Shown piece by piece: positions 47,873-53,032 of a stretch of DNA of 53,032 nucleotides. The notes under the pieces are model-generated. The model saw only the letters and a program-made list of their open reading frames with translations, was not told where the DNA came from and made no database searches. This DNA comes from JAAZIN01 sp964441025 (lineage in GTDB: Bacteria; Bacillota; Dethiobacteria; DTU022), in contig CAYTXG010000014.1 of NCBI GenBank assembly GCA_964441025.1, forward strand, positions 1-53,032. Reading direction: 5' to 3'. Both the position numbers and the translations under genes were made by a program. The first letter of the stretch is position 1; the number at the start of each line of letters is the position of its first letter.

Positions 47873-49222
47873 TCAGTTCTTTTTCCAGAGGGCGATGAAG
47901 AAGCCGTCGAGTTTGTGGCGGTGGGGGTAGAGGAAGAGGCCGCCCGCCGCGGTCTCTTCCGTGCCCAGGCCGGTGGGCAGGTGAGAGAGTAGCGGCTGTG
48001 GAGCGAAAGAGGGGTGGGTCGAGCCGAAGGCCTCCGCCACTGCAGCAGTCTCCTCGGGTTCAAAAGTGCAGACGCTGTAGAGGAGCAGCCCGCCAGGTCT
48101 GAGCAGCGCTGCGGCGGCGGTGAGCAGGGACAGCTGCAGCCGGGGCATCCGCTCCAGGTCGGCGGGGAGGCGCCGCCATTTCAGCTCAGGCAGGCGGCGG
48201 ATCACCCCCAGGCCGCTGCAGGGAGCATCCACCAGGATGCGGTGGGGCGGCTGCAGCCCGGTCTCCCCGATGCGGGTGCCGTCGGCGGCAAGCGTCTCGA
48301 TGCTGGTCAGGCCCAGGCGCCGGGCGGATTCTTCCACCAGCCGGAGGCGGCTTTCATGTAAGTCGACGGCGATGACAGAGCCGCTATCGCCCATGAGCCC
48401 GGCCAGGTGAGTTGTTTTTCCCCCGGGCGCGCTGCAGAGATCAAGAATGATTTCGCCGGGACGGGGCCGGAGCAGCGGCGACACCAGGATGGAGCTCTCA
48501 CCCTGCACGGCAAAGAGGCCCTCGCGAAAGGCAGCCAGGGCGGAGATGTCGCGGGCCGGCTTTGCCAGCAGAATACCGGGCAGCCGGGGGCTGAATTCGG
48601 AAGGCACCCCTTCTGCGGCGAGCCTCTCTCTCAGAGTACCGGGCGTGGTGCGCAAAGTATTGGGGCGCAGCGCCAATGGAGGGGGCTCATTGTTGGCCTT
48701 GCAGAGTAAACGGGCTTCCTCCAGGCCGAAGCGGCGCACCCAGCGCTCCACCAGCCATTCCGGGTGGCTGGACTGCAGAACCAGGTTTTCCAGGGGGTGG
48801 CGGTCCGAATGGGGCCAGGGCAGATGGCGCTCTGCGGAGGCCAGGCGGCGCAGCACCGCATTGGCCAGCCCGGCCACACCGCGGTGGCCGTAGCGGCGGG
48901 CCAGTTTCACCGCCTCGTCAACGGCGGCATGGACCGGTATTCGCTCCAGATAGAGAAGCTGGTAGGCGCTCAGACGGAGCAGGCTGCGCATCCAGATGGT
49001 GAGGCGCTCCAGGGGCTGTTTCAAAAAAAGTCCCAGTGCCCAGTCCAGGGTGTTGAGGCGGCGGACAGATCCGGAGGCCAGCTCCCGGGCCAGGGCCCGC
49101 TCATGGGGCGGCAGTCCCTCCAGGAGCGGCGGCAGGGCCAGGTTCAAAAAGGCGCCCTCCCGCTCCATGCGGTAAAGCGCTCGCAGCGCCGCCTCGCGCC
49201 CTGTCAATACCTTTCTCGACAA
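47873..49222 (-). CDS. rsmB: 16S rRNA (cytosine-967-C5)-methyltransferase RsmB
   Basis: A 449-residue protein. A NusB-like N-terminal domain (REAALRALYRMEREGAFLNLALPPLL; HAAVDEAVKLARRYGHRGVAGLANAVLRRL) is joined to a Fmu/NOL1 methyltransferase. The AdoMet motif is LDLCSAPGGKTTHLA. The two cysteines of m5C enzymes are in DAPCSGLG and YSVCTF. TTG at 49222 follows the fmt stop within a few bases. It is the last gene of priA-def-fmt-rsmB. Confidence 0.96.
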   Translation of the reverse strand: MSRKVLTGREAALRALYRMEREGAFLNLALPPLLEGLPPHERALARELASGSVRRLNTLDWALGLFLKQPLERLTIWMRSLLRLSAYQLLYLERIPVHAAVDEAVKLARRYGHRGVAGLANAVLRRLASAERHLPWPHSDRHPLENLVLQSSHPEWLVERWVRRFGLEEARLLCKANNEPPPLALRPNTLRTTPGTLRERLAAEGVPSEFSPRLPGILLAKPARDISALAAFREGLFAVQGESSILVSPLLRPRPGEIILDLCSAPGGKTTHLAGLMGDSGSVIAVDLHESRLRLVEESARRLGLTSIETLAADGTRIGETGLQPPHRILVDAPCSGLGVIRRLPELKWRRLPADLERMPRLQLSLLTAAAALLRPGGLLLYSVCTFEPEETAAVAEAFGSTHPSFAPQPLLSHLPTGLGTEETAAGGLFLYPHRHKLDGFFIALWKKN

Positions 49223-49225
49223 GGA

Positions 49226-50194
49226 CTATTCCCCCAACGGGGTTCCAATACAAAGATGATAACCGCAGCAGAAGTCAGCGGCGGGCAGGCGCTTTTTCCC
49301 GGCGGGCTGCAGCTCCAGCAAATCCAGGGAGGTGCCGCCGCCGCAAGCGACAGTGAGCCTGCCGCCGGCGACGCCCTCTACGCAGCCCGGCGGGAGAGCG
49401 ACGCTCCGGGGCAGGACGCCGGCAGCTGATGAGGCGGATGGCGCCGCCCGCCAGATCTTGAGCCGCTTGCCCCGAAAGGTGGTATAGGCTCCCGGGCGCG
49501 GGTTCAAACCCCGGATGCGGTTGCATATCTCAGAAGCGCTCTCGGACCAGTCCAACCGCCCCTCGCCTGCGGTCAGCGGGGAGGCATAGGTGGCCCGGCC
49601 ATGGTCCTGGGGACGGCGGCGGGCTTTGCCGGCGGCGATCTGATCCACCGCCTGCCGCAGCAGCCCCGCTCCCGCTTCGGAAAGTCTTTCGCCCACTTCG
49701 CCGGCTGTATCCGCCGGAGCAATGCGGTGCCGCTCCTGAAGGATGATCTCGCCGGCATCCAGTTCGGGGGTAAGGGCAATGATCGTAACGCCCGTTTCCT
49801 CCGCTCCCTCCATCACCGCCCGCTCAATGGGCGCTGCGCCGCGGTAAACCGGCAGCAGGGAGGCATGGAGGTTGATGCAGCCCAGGGGCGGCAGCTGCAG
49901 CAGCTCCTCCGGCAGGATCAGGCCGTAGGCTACGACCGCAATGAGATCGGGAGCAGCGGCCCTCACTTTTTGAATAAAAGAGCCCTCCCGTAGACGGGCC
50001 GGCTGCAATAGGGAAATCCCGCGCTCCAGCGCCCACTCCTTGACCGGTGACGGGCGCATCGCTCTGCCCCGTCCGCGCGGGCGATCCGGCTGCGTCACCA
50101 CGGCCTCCAGCGAATGTGCGCTCCGGTGAAGCTGCTCCAGCGCGGGGAGGGCGAAGAGCGGGGTCCCCATGAAAATTATTTTAAGTGCTTTCAC
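49226..50194 (-). CDS. fmt: Methionyl-tRNA formyltransferase
   Basis: A 322-residue Fmt: IIFMGTPLFALPALEQL start, NLHASLLPVYRGAAPIERAV (formyl-transfer site with N-H-x-S), ALTPELDAGEIILQ, and a C-terminal OB-like domain. It formylates initiator Met-tRNA. Its GTG start overlaps the def stop by four bases. Confidence 0.97.
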   Translation of the reverse strand: MKALKIIFMGTPLFALPALEQLHRSAHSLEAVVTQPDRPRGRGRAMRPSPVKEWALERGISLLQPARLREGSFIQKVRAAAPDLIAVVAYGLILPEELLQLPPLGCINLHASLLPVYRGAAPIERAVMEGAEETGVTIIALTPELDAGEIILQERHRIAPADTAGEVGERLSEAGAGLLRQAVDQIAAGKARRRPQDHGRATYASPLTAGEGRLDWSESASEICNRIRGLNPRPGAYTTFRGKRLKIWRAAPSASSAAGVLPRSVALPPGCVEGVAGGRLTVACGGGTSLDLLELQPAGKKRLPAADFCCGYHLCIGTPLGE

Positions 50195-50673
50195 AGCTCT
50201 TCTTCCTTTTTTTCCTGATCGGGATCAACAAGCCTGACGGCACGGTCCAGAAAAAGGACCCCCTCCAGGTGATCGATCTCATGCTGCAGGATGCGGGCCA
50301 GAAATCCCTCCGCCTCCAGGCGAAGTTCTTTCCCATCGGGATTAAGCGCCTGCACCAGCACGCGGGAGGCGCGGGGCACCTCTCCGTATATGCCCGGTAT
50401 GCTCAGGCAGCCCTCCACGGCGATCTCCTCACCCTCCCATTCCAGGCAGCGCGGATTGATCATCTTCAGAAGCTGATCATCGCCGGGGTCAAGAACAATG
50501 AGTCGCCTGGCAATGCCGACCTGCGGCGCGGCCAGGCCTACACCGTTATTCTCATACATTGTATCGGCCATGTCATCGAGAAGGGCGGCGATTGCGCTGT
50601 TTACTTTCTGCACGGGCCGGGAGCGGCTGCGCAACAGGGCATGGTTGGCGGTTAGAATTTTTCGTATGGCCAA
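50191..50673 (-). CDS. def: Peptide deformylase
   Basis: A 160-residue PDF with the three motifs GVGLAAPQVG, EGCLSIPG and QHEIDHLEG (HExxH with the cysteine ligand in motif 2). It removes the formyl group from nascent proteins. The frame opens to 50694, but TTG at 50673, eight bases after GGGAGG, gives the family N-terminus MAIRKIL. That ribosome binding site overlaps the last codons region of priA. Confidence 0.97.
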   Translation of the reverse strand: MAIRKILTANHALLRSRSRPVQKVNSAIAALLDDMADTMYENNGVGLAAPQVGIARRLIVLDPGDDQLLKMINPRCLEWEGEEIAVEGCLSIPGIYGEVPRASRVLVQALNPDGKELRLEAEGFLARILQHEIDHLEGVLFLDRAVRLVDPDQEKKEEEL

Positions 50674-50693
50674 AGGGAACACCTCCCAGCCCA

Positions 50694-52904
50694 TTATAGC
50701 ACCATCTGGGGGTTAAAATCCACCGTCAGCCGCACCGGCCAGGGCGGCCTGCGCAGGCGAAAACACTGTGCCGCTTTTTGCAGATGGTGGGCGGAGGAAA
50801 CCAGTCTTTCTCCCTTCAGCATGAGGTGGACCCGGTAATCGCTTTTTAACCGGTACAGCGGCGCCTGGGCCGGACCCAGAAGCTCGGCTGCCCCCCCCGA
50901 TTTCTCCAAAAGGGTGCGCAGGCAGCCGGCCGCTTCCCACAGGAGGGCCTCATCACTGCCGCTCAGCAGAAAGCGGACCAGGTCGGTAAAGGGGGGATAC
51001 AGCAGAGCCCGCCGCAGCTCCAGTTCTTCACGATAGAATGAATGATAATCATGCCCCGCCGCCGCCTGGATGCCGTAATGATCGGGGTGATACGTCTGAA
51101 TGATCACCCTACCCTCGCCCTTGCCGCGCCCCGCCCGCCCCGAAACCTGGGTCAGCAGCTGAAATGTGCGCTCGGCGGCGCGAAAGTCGGGCAGGTTGAG
51201 GACAGTGTCCGCAGTGACCACTCCGACAAGGGTCACCCCGGGGAAATCAAAACCCTTGGCAATCATCTGGGTGCCGATTAGAATATCGGCTTTCCCCTCG
51301 CGGAAGCACCGGTACAGACGGCTGTGAGCCCCCCTCCGCCGGGTGGTGTCGCTGTCCATGCGCACAAGGGTCGCCTGCGGATAGAGCTTCCGCACCTCGC
51401 TTTCCACGCGCTGCGTTCCCGCGGAAAAATGGCGTATCCTGACCCCTTTGCATTCGGGGCAGCTTTGGGGAAGAGGCTCCTCGTACGAACAGTAATGGCA
51501 GACCATCCGCGACCGGTCAAGGTGCAGGGTGAGGGAGACGGCGCAGTGGGGGCAGCGGACCACGTAGCCGCACTCGCGGCAGAGGACAAAGCCGGCGAAA
51601 CCGCGCCGGTTCAAAAAGAGCAGCGCCTGCTCGCCGCGCTGCAGCACTTCATCGAGACCCTGGAGAAGGGGCCTGCTAAAAATGTGGCGGTGGCCCTGGC
51701 GCAGCTCTTCGCGCATATCAACTACCGTCACCGGCGGCAGCTCCCTGGGGGTTACCCTTGTACTCATCTCGAGAAGCCGGGCCCCGCCCCTCTCCGCCTC
51801 GCGGTAGCTTTCCAGCGAGGGGGTGGCGCTGCCCATAAGGAGAAGGGCGCCGTGATAGCGCGCCCTCCACCAGGCCACCTCCCGCGCATGGTAGCGCGGC
51901 GCCTCCTCCTGCTTGTAGCTGTTTTCATGTTCTTCGTCAATAACGATGATCCCGATCCTCTCCAGCGGGGCAAAAACAGCGGAGCGGGCCCCTAGAACCA
52001 CGGAGGCCGCGCCGAGGCGGATGCGCTGCCACTGCTCCGCCCTCTCCCCGGCTGTGAGGCGGCTGTGCAGCAGCGCCACCTGCCCCGGGAAACGGGCGGC
52101 AAATAGCTCGATCATCTGCGGTGTAAGTGAGATTTCGGGGAAAAGCACCAGCGCCCCCCGGCCCTGTGCCAGGCAGCGGGCAATTCCCTGAAGGTACACC
52201 TCGGTTTTGCCGCTGGCCGTCACCCCGTGCAAAAGCGCTTTCCCGGCGATCCCTCTGTCAATGGCGGAGCAAATCGCTGCAAAGACGCGCTGCTGCTCCC
52301 CTTTCAGGGAATGGGGCCCCGCCTCCGGGCCGCTGTACAGGAGCGGCGCCTCTTTACCAAAGGCTGCGGGCGTTGCAGCTCTCTCCTCGAGGAGCCCCTT
52401 ATCGAGCAGAGCCCGCATCGTGCCGCTGCGCACGCCCAGGCGGGCCAGCTCCCGCCGCGCCAGCGGCCCCTTTTTGTGCAGGAGCAGCAGCGCCTTCTGC
52501 TGCGCCGGGGCGCGGGAAAGATCGGCATCCGCCGCTGCGGCCGTCAGCGCCAGAACGCAGGGTACAGGCGGCCGCCCCTCTCTGAAAGGGGCGGGTAGCA
52601 GGGCATGGACAGCCTCGATCTTGCGGCAGTAAAACCGGTGGGACATCCAGTGAATCAGCGCCAGCTGCTCTTTTTGAAGCAGCGGTCCGCCCTCCTCCAT
52701 GCCGCTAATTTCGCGCACCTTCTCCACTGCGGGGTGCGGCAGCAGGCGAAGCAGGTAACCCCGGTATTCCCGCCGGCCAAAGGGGACCCGCACCACCGAG
52801 CCCGGCAGGGCCTTTCCCAGAAGATGCTCCGGAATCCGGTAGTCAAAAGGGCGGTCCACGGCATCACTGATCAGATCAATGAGGACCCGGGCATACTTAT
52901 ACAT
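50694..52904 (-). CDS. priA: Primosomal replication-restart helicase PriA
   Basis: A 736-residue PriA with a 3' DNA-binding domain, a winged helix, DEAH-type motor (GVTASGKTEVYLQ Walker A; VIDEEHENSYKQ DEAH-like) and zinc-binding cysteines (CRECGYVVRCPHC; CHYCSYEEPLPQSCPEC). It rebuilds replication forks away from the origin. The ATG at 52904 has AGGGA only a few bases away; no better in-frame start was seen. It is the first gene of the priA-def-fmt-rsmB unit. Confidence 0.97.
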   Translation of the reverse strand: MYKYARVLIDLISDAVDRPFDYRIPEHLLGKALPGSVVRVPFGRREYRGYLLRLLPHPAVEKVREISGMEEGGPLLQKEQLALIHWMSHRFYCRKIEAVHALLPAPFREGRPPVPCVLALTAAAADADLSRAPAQQKALLLLHKKGPLARRELARLGVRSGTMRALLDKGLLEERAATPAAFGKEAPLLYSGPEAGPHSLKGEQQRVFAAICSAIDRGIAGKALLHGVTASGKTEVYLQGIARCLAQGRGALVLFPEISLTPQMIELFAARFPGQVALLHSRLTAGERAEQWQRIRLGAASVVLGARSAVFAPLERIGIIVIDEEHENSYKQEEAPRYHAREVAWWRARYHGALLLMGSATPSLESYREAERGGARLLEMSTRVTPRELPPVTVVDMREELRQGHRHIFSRPLLQGLDEVLQRGEQALLFLNRRGFAGFVLCRECGYVVRCPHCAVSLTLHLDRSRMVCHYCSYEEPLPQSCPECKGVRIRHFSAGTQRVESEVRKLYPQATLVRMDSDTTRRRGAHSRLYRCFREGKADILIGTQMIAKGFDFPGVTLVGVVTADTVLNLPDFRAAERTFQLLTQVSGRAGRGKGEGRVIIQTYHPDHYGIQAAAGHDYHSFYREELELRRALLYPPFTDLVRFLLSGSDEALLWEAAGCLRTLLEKSGGAAELLGPAQAPLYRLKSDYRVHLMLKGERLVSSAHHLQKAAQCFRLRRPPWPVRLTVDFNPQMVL

Positions 52905-52923
52905 CTTCCCTTATTAACAAAGG

Positions 52924-52948
52924 GCGCTTATTTTGATAAAATAAGTGC
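52924..52948. terminator. Hairpin upstream of priA
   Basis: An 11-bp stem (52924-52934 with 52938-52948, one G-T wobble) has a three-base loop (CTTATTTT-GAT-AAAATAAG core). It may end the gene to the right of the window or act in the priA 5' region. The remaining bases to 53032 show no supported gene. Confidence 0.4.
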
Positions 52949-53032
52949 AGCAGCAGCTGAAATAAATTGTGAAGGGCTGATATCAGTGTTTTCACTCCTC
53001 ATGCCGGCAAAAGATGTTTTCAGGCGGAACCG

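Noticed and set aside
1..53032. CRISPR arrays, insertion sequences, prophage or integrase attachment sites
   Set aside because: No regularly spaced repeats, transposase or phage-type genes were seen; the two tRNA genes have no flanking integrase or direct repeats.

Overview
The window reads as a chromosomal segment of an anaerobic, GC-rich, spore-forming member of the Firmicutes (Clostridia). The main reasons are Firmicutes gene orders (pheS-pheT-zapA-cvpA-polX-mutS2; thrS followed by infC-rpmI-rplT; ytxC beside thrS; priA-def-fmt-rsmB), a T-box leader before pheS, a sporulation-family ytxC gene, many TTG and GTG starts with strong Shine-Dalgarno sites, and oxygen-sensitive catabolic enzymes (radical-SAM lysine 2,3-aminomutases, an Fe-S enoate-reductase-type flavoenzyme, ADP-forming acyl-CoA synthetase, acyl-CoA transferase, an MttB-family methyltransferase). 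No phage, IS element, CRISPR array or rRNA was seen. The species cannot be named from sequence alone.

Region 1 (1-8.3 kb, all minus strand) is an amine/lysine island. It holds a partial non-pyrrolysine MttB-family methyltransferase, two near-identical lysine 2,3-aminomutases, a GNAT acetyltransferase next to the first of them (an ablA/ablB-like pair for N-acetyl-beta-lysine), a PAS/AAA+/Fis sigma-54 activator and an NhaC-family transporter. Two good -24/-12 promoters sit directly before the acetyltransferase-aminomutase pair and before the methyltransferase gene, which ties both to the activator. Region 2 (8.6-14 kb) has a SRAP (YedK/HMCES-type) plus SprT-like protease gene pair, an ADP-forming acyl-CoA synthetase and DNA polymerase IV. 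Region 3 (14.1-22 kb) has an FadH/2-enoate reductase-like flavoenzyme, an acetyl-CoA hydrolase/transferase fused to a GNAT domain, a small transaldolase, a membrane-anchored MutS-like ATPase and an MscS channel; three copies of a GGTGCC(A/T)GGCACC palindrome occur here.

Region 4 (22.3-32.3 kb) has tRNA-Leu, then the housekeeping/repair run pheS-pheT-zapA-cvpA-polX-aag-mutS2 read leftward from a T-box leader. The PolX protein keeps its PHP nuclease motifs but lacks all three polymerase aspartates. Region 5 (32.3-35.9 kb) is a small catabolic module: a FadR-type repressor, a divergent promoter with two operator palindromes, a BASS-family transporter with an extra exported N-terminal domain, and an enolase-superfamily enzyme.

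Region 6 (35.9-42.9 kb) has an rRNA/tRNA 2'-O-methyltransferase, an orphan RCK potassium regulator, the infC-rpmI-rplT operon with an AUU initiation codon, leader and attenuator, thrS, ytxC and a lipid kinase. Region 7 (41.9-45.4 kb) overlaps it: an alkyl-DHAP-synthase-like flavoprotein, a GlcF-like Fe-S protein and the lipid kinase form a tightly coupled operon. Region 8 (45.5-53 kb) has an orphan DNA methyltransferase, a DRG-like GTPase, tRNA-Val and the priA-def-fmt-rsmB operon.

Start sites were chosen from visible ribosome binding sites, so several differ from the longest possible reading frame. Functions are inferred from motifs read by eye; no database search was possible.
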